In this document: piece after piece, positions 52,165 through 63,469 of the stretch
How positions within the stretch are numbered: the stretch's first letter is position 1
Layout of the letters: every line of letters starts with the position of its first letter
Origin: Micromonospora rubida
GTDB taxonomy: Bacteria > Actinomycetota > Actinomycetes > Mycobacteriales > Micromonosporaceae
Assembly (NCBI RefSeq): GCF_009908295.1
Contig: NZ_JAAALO010000002.1
Span: 905,490-969,489 of the forward strand
DNA length: 64,000 bases
Direction of reading: 5' to 3'
Position numbers and translations under genes: made by a program
The notes under the pieces: model-generated
Told to the model about the DNA's origin: nothing
Databases searched by the model: none
What the model saw: the letters and a program-made list of their open reading frames with translations, nothing else

Positions 52165-52866
52165 TTACGCCTCGCTCATCTCGCGGCCGGCGCAGAGCCG
52201 GTCGACCGCGTCCGGCAGGTCGGCCAGGGTGGAGACCTCGGCGTCGGCCGGCACATCGGGCGGGCGGGGCAGGCCGAGGCGGTTGAGCCAGACCGCCCGC
52301 AGCCCGGCCCGCCGGGGCCCGAACACGTCGTGGCTGGGCGAGTCGCCCACGTACACGATCCGCTCCGGCGGCACCCCGGCCGCCTCGACCACCGCGGCGA
52401 AGAACTCGGGGGCGGGCTTCTTCGGCAGGCCGTTCTCGTGCGCGTACAACTCGAAGGCGAACTCGCCGGCGAGGCCGCAGCGCTCGGCGCGGCTGTTGCC
52501 GTTGGTGGCGTAGCCCAGGGTGTACCGGCCGCGCAGCGCGGCGAGCGCCGGCAGCACGTCGGGGAAGGGGCGGGTCAGCGCGAAGCGCCGGGCGAAGAAG
52601 ATCGTCGCGACGTCGTCCAGGTGCGCGCCGAGGCCGGCCCGGGCGAGCGACCGGGCCAGCGCGGCCCGCCGGATCTCCATGACGGGGGCGGCGCTCATCG
52701 CGCCGAACACCGCGTGCCAGTCGGACTCCAGCTCCGCGAGGCTGATCCCGGCCGCCGCCGGGGTCAGCCTCCGCATCTCCTCCAGTACGGCCACCAGCCC
52801 GCCGGTGACCGCCGGACGCAGGTCGATCAGGGTCTCGTCGGCGTCGAACACGACATGGGTGAGCAT
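52165..52866 (-). CDS. HAD superfamily hydrolase
   Basis: This 233-residue HAD phosphatase has motif I VFDADETL (nucleophile D8), motif II TNGNS, motif III Lys in GLPKKPAPEFF, and motif IV GDSPSHDVFG. An alpha-helical cap follows motif I. Substrate unknown; a small phosphorylated metabolite is likely. It is on the same strand as the DMT transporter 39 bases upstream. Confidence 0.93.
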   Translation of the reverse strand: MLTHVVFDADETLIDLRPAVTGGLVAVLEEMRRLTPAAAGISLAELESDWHAVFGAMSAAPVMEIRRAALARSLARAGLGAHLDDVATIFFARRFALTRPFPDVLPALAALRGRYTLGYATNGNSRAERCGLAGEFAFELYAHENGLPKKPAPEFFAAVVEAAGVPPERIVYVGDSPSHDVFGPRRAGLRAVWLNRLGLPRPPDVPADAEVSTLADLPDAVDRLCAGREMSEA

Positions 52867-52905
52867 CCGGCCAGCCTCCCATCCCCGGGCGCGACCGTGG
52901 GGGCG

Positions 52906-53883
52906 TCAGACCTCGGCGGCGAGCGCGGGCTCGACGGGACGGCCGCCCGGCCGGTCGTCGACGCGCGCCCCACGCAGCTCGTCGAGGCGGACCAGGGCGA
53001 CCCCGGCGACGATCAGGGCGCCGCCGAACAGTTGCGCGACGGTCGGCAGCTCGCCCAGCACCAGCCAGGCGATGAGCACCGCGAACATCACCTCGGTCAG
53101 CCCGACGAACGAGGAGAGCCGGGCCCCGAGGATCCGGGTCCCAGCGATCCCGGCCAGGTACGCGACCACTGCGGCGACCAGCGACAGGCCGGCGATGGGG
53201 ACCAGCCAGCTGGTGCGCTGCCCCGCGAAGGTCACCTCGCCGAAGGTGGCCCGCAGCGGCAGGGCCCCGGCCAGGCCCAGCAGGAGCAGGACCGCCGCGC
53301 CGACGGCCATGCCGGCGCTGGCCATCGTCACGGACGGCAGGCCGTCGTCGAGGCGGCCGGCGACCACGAAGTACCCGGCGAGCCCGACCGCCGCACCCAG
53401 CCCCCAGAGCACGCCGACCGGGTCGAGGCTGCCGGCGCCGGTCAGGTCGAGGACGCCGACGAGACCGGCCAGCGCGGCGACCGCCCCGGCCACGGTCAGC
53501 CGGCGCGGACGCTGCCTGTGGACCAGCCACATCCAGCCGACCACGAGGATGATGCCCAGGTACTCCAGCAGCAGCGCCACGCCGACCGGAAGGTAGCGGA
53601 CGGCGTTGAAGAAGCACGCCTGGGCGAGCGCGACGCCGAGCAGCCCGAAGACGCCGACCGGGGCGAGGTTGCGCCGCAGCACGCCCCACCGGCCGCGCAC
53701 GGCCAGCGCCCCGGGCACCGCGAGGACGGCTGCGGCGATGCCGACCCGGGCGACCACTGCCGCCTCCGCGGACCACCCGGCCTCGATCAGCGACCGGGCG
53801 AAGGTGCCCGAGGTGGCGAACGTGACGGCCGACAGCAGCACCAGGCCGAGCCCGGTGGTGCCGGCGACGGGTCGTGGACGCAT
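52906..53883 (-). CDS. EamA/DMT family transporter
   Basis: This 325-residue protein has ten membrane segments in two EamA repeats (LLSAVTFATSGTFARSLI ... FFNAVRYLPVGVALLLEY; GLAGYFVVAGRLDDGL ... LVLGELPTVAQLFGGALIVAGV). It exports a small metabolite, class unknown. It is divergent from the CGNR regulator gene with a 75-base shared gap, so that regulator may control it. Confidence 0.92.
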   Translation of the reverse strand: MRPRPVAGTTGLGLVLLSAVTFATSGTFARSLIEAGWSAEAAVVARVGIAAAVLAVPGALAVRGRWGVLRRNLAPVGVFGLLGVALAQACFFNAVRYLPVGVALLLEYLGIILVVGWMWLVHRQRPRRLTVAGAVAALAGLVGVLDLTGAGSLDPVGVLWGLGAAVGLAGYFVVAGRLDDGLPSVTMASAGMAVGAAVLLLLGLAGALPLRATFGEVTFAGQRTSWLVPIAGLSLVAAVVAYLAGIAGTRILGARLSSFVGLTEVMFAVLIAWLVLGELPTVAQLFGGALIVAGVALVRLDELRGARVDDRPGGRPVEPALAAEV

Positions 53884-53891
53884 CGAATCCC

Positions 53892-53932
53892 TTAGTACGT
53901 CATGAGTGAAGTAGCCTTACACCGATGACGCT
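53892..53932. promoter_or_regulatory. Divergent control region with CGTCAT/ATGACG pair
   Basis: CGTCAT (53898-53903) and ATGACG (53925-53930) form an inverted pair in an AT-richer patch between the DMT transporter and the CGNR regulator. Placement suits a site used by the CGNR protein. Confidence 0.35.
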
Positions 53933-53958
53933 AGGCGGGTCGCCCGACAGGAGTCAAG

Positions 53959-54504
53959 TTGCTTTTCGCCCATGACACCGAGTGCGGGCTGATCGTCACC
54001 GCCGCCCTGGTCAACACCGCCGGCGACCAGGGCGAGGCACTACCCGACGTGGCGGCCCTGGACGCGTTCTTCGCCGCGCACGGCTGGACCGGTCGGCACG
54101 AGCACACCGAGGCGGAGCTGCGGTCCGTCCGGGACCTGCGCCCCCGGCTGCGCCGGATCTGGCACACCGACACCGACGGGATCGTCGCCATCGTCAACGG
54201 GCTGCTGCGGGAGGCCGGGGCGCTGCCGCAGCTCGTCCGGCACGACGACGAGCCGTACCACCTGCACACCGTGCCCGGGGACGCGCCGCTGGCCACCCGG
54301 ATGGCGGTCGAGGCCGCGATGGCCCTGGCCGACCTGGTACGCAGCGGCGAGCTGAGGCGGCTGCGCGTGTGCGACCACCCGGAGTGCGACAACGTGCTGG
54401 TCGACCTGTCGAAGAACCGTTCCCGGCGGTACTGCGACGCGGGCTGCGGAAACCGCGCCGCGGTCACCGCCTACCGGGCCCGCAGGGCCGCCGCCCGCCC
54501 CTGA
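53959..54504 (+). CDS. CGNR zinc-finger (ABATE domain) regulator
   Basis: This 181-residue protein has an ABATE domain (about 1-125: LVNTAGDQGEALPDVAALDAFF, ELRSVRDLRPRLRRIW) and a C-terminal CGNR zinc finger (RVCDHPECDNVLVDLSKNRSRRYC, then CGNRAAV). TTG at 53959 is the start because AGGAG precedes it at 5 bases. It is a likely DNA-binding stress regulator, divergent from a DMT transporter. Confidence 0.92.
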   Translation: MLFAHDTECGLIVTAALVNTAGDQGEALPDVAALDAFFAAHGWTGRHEHTEAELRSVRDLRPRLRRIWHTDTDGIVAIVNGLLREAGALPQLVRHDDEPYHLHTVPGDAPLATRMAVEAAMALADLVRSGELRRLRVCDHPECDNVLVDLSKNRSRRYCDAGCGNRAAVTAYRARRAAARP

Positions 54505-54686
54505 CCCACATCGCGCCGCTACCCGCCCTCGACGACCGGGGCGTCCCCACCCCCGGCGGCCTCCCGACACGCCCCCGGATCCGGCGCAGGCCGAGGGCGG
54601 TTACCTCATACCGGACCAGGGCCCGGGGCCACTCGGTCAGCCCTCCCCCCGCCGACCGACGCAGCCGGCGGGCGGGGGAGACGTGG

Positions 54687-55088
54687 TCAGGAGGAAGTGT
54701 CCGTCATCAGCCAACGGGAGACGGCGACGCGGAGCAGGACGTTGTCCCCGGCGGGCCCGGCCGGGGCGGTGACGTCCCAGTCGTACTTGCGGCGGAACCC
54801 GTCGACGGCCCACTCCGGGAAGGACGAACGCACGATGGTGACCGTGCCCTCCGCCACCACCGGGTACACGCCGTCCGGCAGCGCCAGCGACACCCGGGGA
54901 TCGGCAACGATGTTACGGGTCTTCCGGTTCCGCTCCTGCGTGCAGATCCACCACTCGCAGTCCCGGTAGAGGAACCAGACCGGCGTGACGTGCGGCGAAC
55001 CGTCCGGCCGCACCGTGCACAGCCAGACGATCCGTTCCCGGTCGAGCCTCTCCAGGATCTCCGGATCGAGCACCGCCTGTCCGGTCAC
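54687..55088 (-). CDS. PPOX-class F420/FMN-dependent oxidoreductase
   Basis: This 133-residue protein has the split-barrel pyridoxamine-oxidase-like fold: ERLDRERIVWLCTVRPDGSPHVTPVWFLYRD-type strands (short motif VRPDGSPHV), TRNIVADPRVSLALPD, VVAEGTVTIV. It may bind F420 or FMN. GTG at 55088 overlaps the stop of a small upstream ORF (GTGA), which favours this start over GTG 55118. Confidence 0.88.
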   Translation of the reverse strand: MTGQAVLDPEILERLDRERIVWLCTVRPDGSPHVTPVWFLYRDCEWWICTQERNRKTRNIVADPRVSLALPDGVYPVVAEGTVTIVRSSFPEWAVDGFRRKYDWDVTAPAGPAGDNVLLRVAVSRWLMTDTSS

Positions 55089-55252
55089 CGGGGCAACGCC
55101 ACTACGAAGGCCAGCCACGAGGCCGGGGCGACGGTCAGCACCGACCCCGCCGGTTCCGTGCTCCAGCCCCGACGCATCCGCGCCCGGCGCAGCCCCGCGA
55201 CCAGTGAGGCCGCCGCCGTCGTCTGTTCATCGGTCACCCGCGACCGCCCCAC
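55085..55252 (-). CDS. Small ORF coupled to the PPOX gene
   Basis: About 55 residues from GTG 55252 (or 50 from GTG 55237) end with VLTVAPASWLAFVVALPR, which recalls the C-terminal strand-helix of DUF397 proteins. GGAGGAG lies 12 bases before the first GTG. Its stop overlaps the PPOX start by 4 bases. It may be a small protein or the end of a decayed gene. Confidence 0.45.
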   Translation of the reverse strand: MGRSRVTDEQTTAAASLVAGLRRARMRRGWSTEPAGSVLTVAPASWLAFVVALPR

Positions 55253-55532
55253 ACTGATGATGATCTCCTCCGATGCTCCGCCACCTGCGGGAGGCCCAGC
55301 CCGGAACGGCTCCCGCGGCCGTCGGAGACCCTTCCGAAGGCAGCGACGCCCTCATCAGACGTCTCCCCCGACCACCGCGCGGAGCAGTTGCTCGACCGGG
55401 ACGTCCCGTCCGTTCCACCCGAGCACCGACTGTAGAGGGTGGACGACCACGTGGGCTCACCGATCCATGCCCGGCCCTCGCGACCAGCGGGTCGCACCCC
55501 GCCGACCCCGCCCCGCACCTCGGCTCACCCGG
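55253..55532. other. Gap with minus-strand ORF scraps
   Basis: The minus strand holds a 26-30 codon stretch (VVHPLQSVLGWNGRDV) and a 42-codon frame after it in TGATG overlap. Neither has a recognisable family. Decayed regulator or membrane gene pieces are possible. Confidence 0.35.
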
Positions 55533-56933
55533 TCAGGGGTGGGTCATCCGGAGCAGGTCGAGGGCCTCGTCGAGCTGGTCCGCGGTGAGCTTGCCGTCGG
55601 CCACGTGACCCCGGGCGATCACCACGTCCCGGATGGACATCTCCTTGGCCAGCGCCTCCTTGGCGATCGAGGCGGCCTCGTCGTACCCGAGGTGGCGGTT
55701 CAGGGGGGTGACGATCGACGGCGAGCCCTCGGCGTACGCCAGACAGACGTCGGCGTTCGCGACCAGGCCGGCCACGCAGCGGTCGGCGAGCAGGCGGCTC
55801 GACGCGGCGATCAACCGGATCGACTCCAGCAGGTTGCGGGCCATCACCGGCAGCATGACGTTCAGCTCGAAGTCGCCCTGGGAGCCGGCGAAGCCGACCG
55901 TGGCGTCGTTGCCGACCACCTGGGCGCAGACCTGCCGGACGGCCTCCGCGACGACCGGATTCACCTTTCCCGGCATGATCGACGAGCCGGGCTGGAGGTC
56001 CGGGATGCGCAGCTCGCGCAGGCCGGCCCGGGGGCCCGAGCCCATCCACCGGATGTCGTTGGCGATCTTGTAGAGGCCGATCGCGATGGTGCGGAGCTGC
56101 CCGGACGTCTCCACCAGCGCGTCCCGGGCGCCCTGCGCCTCGAAGTGGTTGCGGGCCTCGGTGAGCGGCAGGCCGGTGGACTCGCGCAGCTTGGCGATCA
56201 CCGCCGCCGCGAAGCCGAGCGGGGTGTTGATCCCGGTGCCCACGGCGGTGCCGCCGAGCGGCAGCTCGGCCAGCCGGGGCAGCGCCCCCTCCAGCCGTTC
56301 GACGCCGTAGCGGACCTGGGCGGCGTACCCGCCGAACTCCTGGCCCAGGGTGACCGGCGTGGCGTCCATCAGGTGGGTGCGGCCGGCCTTCACCACGGTC
56401 TCGAACTCGGCCGACTTGGCCTCCAGCGCCTCGGCGAGGTGGGTCAGCGCCGGCACCAGGTCCTCCACGACGAACTGGGTGGCGGCCAGGTGGATCGAGG
56501 ACGGGAAGACGTCGTTGCTGGACTGGGACGCGTTCACGTCGTCGTTCGGGTGCACGTCCCGGCCCAACTCCCGGCCGGCCAGGGTGGCGATCACCTCGTT
56601 GGTGTTCATGTTGGACGAGGTGCCCGAGCCGGTCTGGAACACGTCGATCGGGAACTGGTCGTCGTACCCGCCGGCGGCCACGTGCGCGGCGGCGGCGGCG
56701 ATCGCGGCGGCCACGTCCGCGTCGATCACGCCCAGCTCGCCGTTGACCTCGGCAGCCGCGCCCTTGATCTGGGCCAGGGCCTTGATCTGGGCCGGCTCGA
56801 TCCCCCGCCCGGAGATCGGGAAGTTCTGCACCGCGCGCTGGGTCTGCGCCCGCCACAGCGCCTCGGCGGGCACCTCCACCTCGCCCATCGAGTCGCGTTC
56901 GATCCGGTAGCCCGCTGCCTCTGGAGTCGTCAC
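55533..56933 (-). CDS. fumC: Class II fumarate hydratase
   Basis: This 466-residue enzyme has the fumarase/aspartase signature [41 protein letters not shown] and [18 protein letters not shown]. It interconverts fumarate and malate in the TCA cycle without an iron-sulfur centre. Start GTG 56933 suits homologues, though ATG 56942 is possible; both have crowded ribosome sites. A class I fumarase lies about 2 kb away. Confidence 0.95.
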   Translation of the reverse strand: MTTPEAAGYRIERDSMGEVEVPAEALWRAQTQRAVQNFPISGRGIEPAQIKALAQIKGAAAEVNGELGVIDADVAAAIAAAAAHVAAGGYDDQFPIDVFQTGSGTSSNMNTNEVIATLAGRELGRDVHPNDDVNASQSSNDVFPSSIHLAATQFVVEDLVPALTHLAEALEAKSAEFETVVKAGRTHLMDATPVTLGQEFGGYAAQVRYGVERLEGALPRLAELPLGGTAVGTGINTPLGFAAAVIAKLRESTGLPLTEARNHFEAQGARDALVETSGQLRTIAIGLYKIANDIRWMGSGPRAGLRELRIPDLQPGSSIMPGKVNPVVAEAVRQVCAQVVGNDATVGFAGSQGDFELNVMLPVMARNLLESIRLIAASSRLLADRCVAGLVANADVCLAYAEGSPSIVTPLNRHLGYDEAASIAKEALAKEMSIRDVVIARGHVADGKLTADQLDEALDLLRMTHP

Positions 56934-57022
56934 GCCCTCCATCCTGCCGCGCCCGGCAGCCACTCGCAGCGAGGCTCAGGAGATAGCGGGGTCGCTACTG
57001 CGGCCGGGCCGCCGGTAGTAAT

Positions 57023-57106
57023 TGCGACGATCTCCACGGGAAGGCCTCGGAAGACACCAAGGATCTGTCGCCGCCGCTCGTCCCGCTCCTTGCAGAAGTG
57101 GATACC
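57023..57106 (-). pseudogene. Short remnant resembling a DUF3800-like protein
   Basis: About 28 codons on the minus strand read IHFCKERDERRRQILGVF and LPVEIVAI, a pattern seen near the centre of DUF3800-like proteins. No start, stop or further family sequence surrounds it. It lies in the gap between fumC and the GntR-like gene. Confidence 0.3.
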
Positions 57107-57213
57107 GCGCTGCCTCGTTGACGACGATGCCCGGGAGGCCGAGAAGGAAACAATCGAGGCGCACTTGCGCGGCCGGATCAGCCGCGCTCGTTCGGAGCCT
57201 TGACTCGCAAGCG

Positions 57214-57468
57214 TCAGGACTCCCCTGTCACCTCGGGTGGGACGTGCCAGCCCACACCGGGCACCATGACGGCCAGCGCATCGGCTGCCAGTGCGTCCAT
57301 TGCCTTCGAGGCGGTCTCGCGCGCCACCCCGTAAGTCTGGGTCAGCGTCTTCTCGGACGGGAGCCGACTCCCCGGCGGGCACTCACCGACCTCGATCGCC
57401 TTCCGAAGAATCGCGGCGAGTTGCCGGTATCGCGGCACCGGCGACATCGGGTCGATCCTCGCAGTCAT
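57214..57468 (-). CDS. Short GntR-type winged-helix protein
   Basis: This 84-residue protein contains just the GntR winged helix (RYRQLAAILRKAIEVGECP, SRLPSEKTLTQTYGVARETASKAMDAL). There is no effector domain, so it is much shorter than usual GntR proteins. It starts 12 bases after the class I fumarase gene, so they likely share a transcript. DNA binding is likely; target unknown. Confidence 0.8.
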   Translation of the reverse strand: MTARIDPMSPVPRYRQLAAILRKAIEVGECPPGSRLPSEKTLTQTYGVARETASKAMDALAADALAVMVPGVGWHVPPEVTGES

Positions 57469-57479
57469 GGCTTCATCAG

Positions 57480-59147
<1,668 letters not shown>

Positions 59148-59240
59148 GAGCGGAAAGCCTAGGGCAGACCGGTCGATCGATGACACCCGACGGGTCGGTC
59201 CTGGGACGCCGCTCTCACCCTCCGCGCTCAGCCGTCGCGC

Positions 59241-60731
59241 TCAGCCGTCCTTGTCGTCCCGTTCGGGGCAGAGTTCCCGCTTCGGCCCGCAATCGCCGCC
59301 GTCGCCGGGCCCCCCGTCGGAGCCTCCGTCAGTGCCCCCGCCGGGGTCACCCGGGCCGGGGACGCCACCGTCGCCGGACGGCCGGACGGGCGTCGCCCCA
59401 CCCGCCCCGAAGCGGACGTACCCGATCTCCCGACCCTCGCCGATGATCATGCCGGCCGGGCCGACGGCCAGGGCGTTCGCCGAGGTCCGCAGCACCACCA
59501 GTTCCTTGCCGGTACGCGGGTCCAGCGCGATCAGCCGGTTCGGCTTCTCCTCGGCGAGCACCGCCGCGTACGGGGTGAGCGTCCCGCCGCTCCTGCCGCC
59601 GGCCGCCCGGGTCCACCGGGTCCGGTCCGCGCCCAGCTCCCGGGCGACGATCGACCGCTTGTCGGCCGTGCGGACCAGCGCGTACCGGTCGTCGACCGCG
59701 ATCAGCTTCTCCCCCTCGCCGTTGACCTGGAGCAGCCGGCCGTCGTACCCGTCGATGACGGCCTCCCGGCCGTTCGGGGCGACGCCGATCAGCACGTTCC
59801 GCGCGCCCTGCGGGTCCTCCCGCTGGGCGCAGCCGGCGCTGTCGGCGGTGCGCAGGTTGATCCCGGTGCGCCGCCACACCTCCCGGCCGGTGGTCGGGTC
59901 GTGGGCGGTGAGGGTGAACGCGCACGCCCCGTCCTGCGAGACCGCCCGGATCCGCAGCATCCGGCCGCCGACCACCGCGAGCCGCTCGTCCCGGCCGGGC
60001 TCGACGTCCTGGAGCACCCGCCCGGTGGCGGTGTCCACGACGTGCACCCGGCCGTCGACCGGGAAGCCGAGCAGCGGGGGCACCGCCTCCGGGCCGGCCA
60101 CCCCGTCGTCGACCCGGGTGGTGCTCAGCCGGCGGGTGCCGAGCAGGTTCGGGTTGTCGGCGAAGAGGCCGGTGCTGACGCCGGGCAGGAACGCCGTCCA
60201 CAGGGGCGCGGTGCCGCGCGGGTCCCAGGCGCTCAGCGTGCAGTCGGTCGGCTCGGTGCACCGGGCGTCGAGCAGCAGGTTCCGGTACGTCCACACGGCC
60301 ACCGCGTCGCCGTCGCGTCGGCGGGTCGCCCCGGTTGTCGGGTCGAGCAGCTCGTACCCCTTGACCAGGAGCTTGCCCACGGCGACGACCGCGTCGCGGT
60401 CGCCGCCGGCCACGGCGGACCAGTCGGCCTTGCGCTCCCAGAGCTGGACGCCGGTGGCGAGGCTGCGCGCCTCGACCCGGGTCCGCTGCTCGACGACGAC
60501 GGCGCCGCCGGCGATCGTGACGCTCTTCGGGGTGCCGCCGATCCGCTGCTGCCAGACCACGTCGGGCTCGGAGATCGGCTCGCTACGGTCGACCCAGTCC
60601 CACACCCCGGGCCACGGGTTCCACACTCCGGCGGCGGCGAGGACGACCACCGTGACGAGGGCGAGCAGCAGCCAGCCACGCAACCTGAGGCCGCCCACCT
60701 TCGCCACACCGGACACGGTAGCGACGATCAC
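59241..60731 (-). CDS. Membrane-anchored PQQ-like beta-propeller protein
   Basis: This 496-residue protein has an N-terminal membrane anchor (about 17-36, GWLLLALVTVVVLAAAGVW) and an extracytoplasmic beta-propeller with repeated outer strands (SLATGVQLWERK, DTATGRVLQDV, DPTTGREVWRR, DPRTGKELVVL). The Gly/Asp-rich C-terminal tail has two Cys. Such propellers bind quinone or serve as protein scaffolds; no cofactor residues can be fixed. Starts GTG 60731, 60716 or 60707 are possible. Confidence 0.85.
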   Translation of the reverse strand: MIVATVSGVAKVGGLRLRGWLLLALVTVVVLAAAGVWNPWPGVWDWVDRSEPISEPDVVWQQRIGGTPKSVTIAGGAVVVEQRTRVEARSLATGVQLWERKADWSAVAGGDRDAVVAVGKLLVKGYELLDPTTGATRRRDGDAVAVWTYRNLLLDARCTEPTDCTLSAWDPRGTAPLWTAFLPGVSTGLFADNPNLLGTRRLSTTRVDDGVAGPEAVPPLLGFPVDGRVHVVDTATGRVLQDVEPGRDERLAVVGGRMLRIRAVSQDGACAFTLTAHDPTTGREVWRRTGINLRTADSAGCAQREDPQGARNVLIGVAPNGREAVIDGYDGRLLQVNGEGEKLIAVDDRYALVRTADKRSIVARELGADRTRWTRAAGGRSGGTLTPYAAVLAEEKPNRLIALDPRTGKELVVLRTSANALAVGPAGMIIGEGREIGYVRFGAGGATPVRPSGDGGVPGPGDPGGGTDGGSDGGPGDGGDCGPKRELCPERDDKDG

Positions 60732-60806
60732 CGCTGGGCCGAGTGCCCGCGCGCCCGTGTCGCGGTGCTTTCTGCGCGACGGACGTGTTAAAGGGGCCCC
60801 TAGACG

Positions 60807-61310
60807 TCAAGCGGGTGCCCTCGCCTCCCGTGCCGCGGAGCGGACGAGGGGGAGCACCCGGTACGGGATCTGCTGGGCGAGCGCGATGATCGTCGACGCC
60901 CGGCGGATGCCCTCGTACGAGACGATCTGGTCGATCACCCGCTGAAGGTCGGCGTTGGACCGGGCGACGATCCGGCAGAGCAGGTCGCTGGAGCCGGTGA
61001 TGGTGTGTGCCTCCAGCACCTCGGGGATGGCCGCGAGGTGCGCGGTGACCGCGTCGTGCCCGAGCCGCTGGCTGATCTCCAGGGTGACGAAGCTGGTCAC
61101 CCCGAAGCCGATCGCGGCCGGGGAGACGTCCGGCCCGAAGCCGCCGATCACGCCCCGGTCGATGAGCTTGTCGAGCCGGGCCTGGACGGTGCCCCGGGCC
61201 ACCCCGAGCCGCCGGGAGCACTCCAGCACCCCGATCCGGGGTTCCTCGGCGAGTAGCCCAATGAGTCTCGCGTCCAGCTCGTCGAGCTGGACATCCTGTA
61301 CGGCGGTCAC
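60807..61310 (-). CDS. Lrp/AsnC family regulator
   Basis: This 167-residue protein has an AsnC helix-turn-helix (LDELDARLIGLLAEEPRIGV, CSRRLGVARGTVQARLDKL) and a RAM ligand domain (VTSFVTLEISQRLG, AHTITGSSDLLCRIVA). It is divergent from hppD across 139 bases, so it probably controls tyrosine catabolism in response to an aromatic amino acid or keto acid. Confidence 0.93.
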   Translation of the reverse strand: MTAVQDVQLDELDARLIGLLAEEPRIGVLECSRRLGVARGTVQARLDKLIDRGVIGGFGPDVSPAAIGFGVTSFVTLEISQRLGHDAVTAHLAAIPEVLEAHTITGSSDLLCRIVARSNADLQRVIDQIVSYEGIRRASTIIALAQQIPYRVLPLVRSAAREARAPA

Positions 61311-61324
61311 GGGTGCAGACCATA

Positions 61325-62655
<1,331 letters not shown>

Positions 62656-62677
62656 CCCACCTGCGACACTGTCCAGC

Positions 62678-63469
62678 GTGACCCAGCCTCCGACGTACCC
62701 GACGCCGCCGGCCGGTGGGCAGCCGCCCGCCGGTGGCGTCACGCCGCCCCCCGCCCCGGCCCCGCAGGGGTACGCCGTCCCGGCGCAGCCCGGCCCCGCC
62801 GGCTACGCCCCGCCGGGAGGTTCCGGCGGTCCGCCGCCGCCGCCCGGCTGGGCCGGCCCGCCCGGGTACGTCCCGCCGCCTGGGTACGCCCCGCCGCCCG
62901 GCTGGGCCCCGCCGCCGCGTCCCGGGTTCGCGCCGGTGCCGGTCAGCCCCGGCGGGCAGCCGCTGGCCAGCTTCGGCGACCGCCTGCTGGCCTTCCTGAT
63001 CGACACCGTTCTCACCAGCATGGTCGCCATGGTGCTCTTCCTGCCGGTCTTCTTGTTCATCTGGTTCAAGATGTTCAACGATCTCACCCGGACCAACCCG
63101 GACGGCACGCTCGTCGAGCCCGACCCGAGCATCGTCATAACCGACTTCATGCTGCCGTTGCTCCTGGCCGAGCTGGGGCTGTTCGTCCTGATGTTCGGGC
63201 TCTACTGGCTCTACCACGTCGAGTACCTGCGCCGGACCGGGGAGACGCTGGGCAAAAAGGTGATGAAGATCCGGGTCGTCCCGCTCGACCCGACCGGGAC
63301 GCTGGACCGTGGCTTGCTCGGCAAGCGGTACCTGGTGCAGTTCGTCGGGTGCTCACTGGTGCCCGGGCTCAGCTACGTCGACGGGCTCTGGCAGCTCTGG
63401 GACAAGCCCTGGCAGCAGTGCCTCCACGACAAGTTCGCCCGGACGGTCGTCGTTAAGGTTGCTCCGTGA
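62678..63469 (+). CDS. RDD family membrane protein with Pro-rich N-terminus
   Basis: This 263-residue protein has a Pro/Gly/Tyr-rich cytoplasmic tail (about 1-95) and then an RDD domain (ASFGDRLLAFLIDTVL; membrane pairs near 105-128 and 155-178; GETLGKKVMKIRVV; LGKRYLVQFVG). The GTG start is 22 bases after hppD, so it may be read from the same transcript. Function unknown; some RDD proteins are sodium/proton antiporters. It overlaps a second RDD gene. Confidence 0.9.
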   Translation: MTQPPTYPTPPAGGQPPAGGVTPPPAPAPQGYAVPAQPGPAGYAPPGGSGGPPPPPGWAGPPGYVPPPGYAPPPGWAPPPRPGFAPVPVSPGGQPLASFGDRLLAFLIDTVLTSMVAMVLFLPVFLFIWFKMFNDLTRTNPDGTLVEPDPSIVITDFMLPLLLAELGLFVLMFGLYWLYHVEYLRRTGETLGKKVMKIRVVPLDPTGTLDRGLLGKRYLVQFVGCSLVPGLSYVDGLWQLWDKPWQQCLHDKFARTVVVKVAP

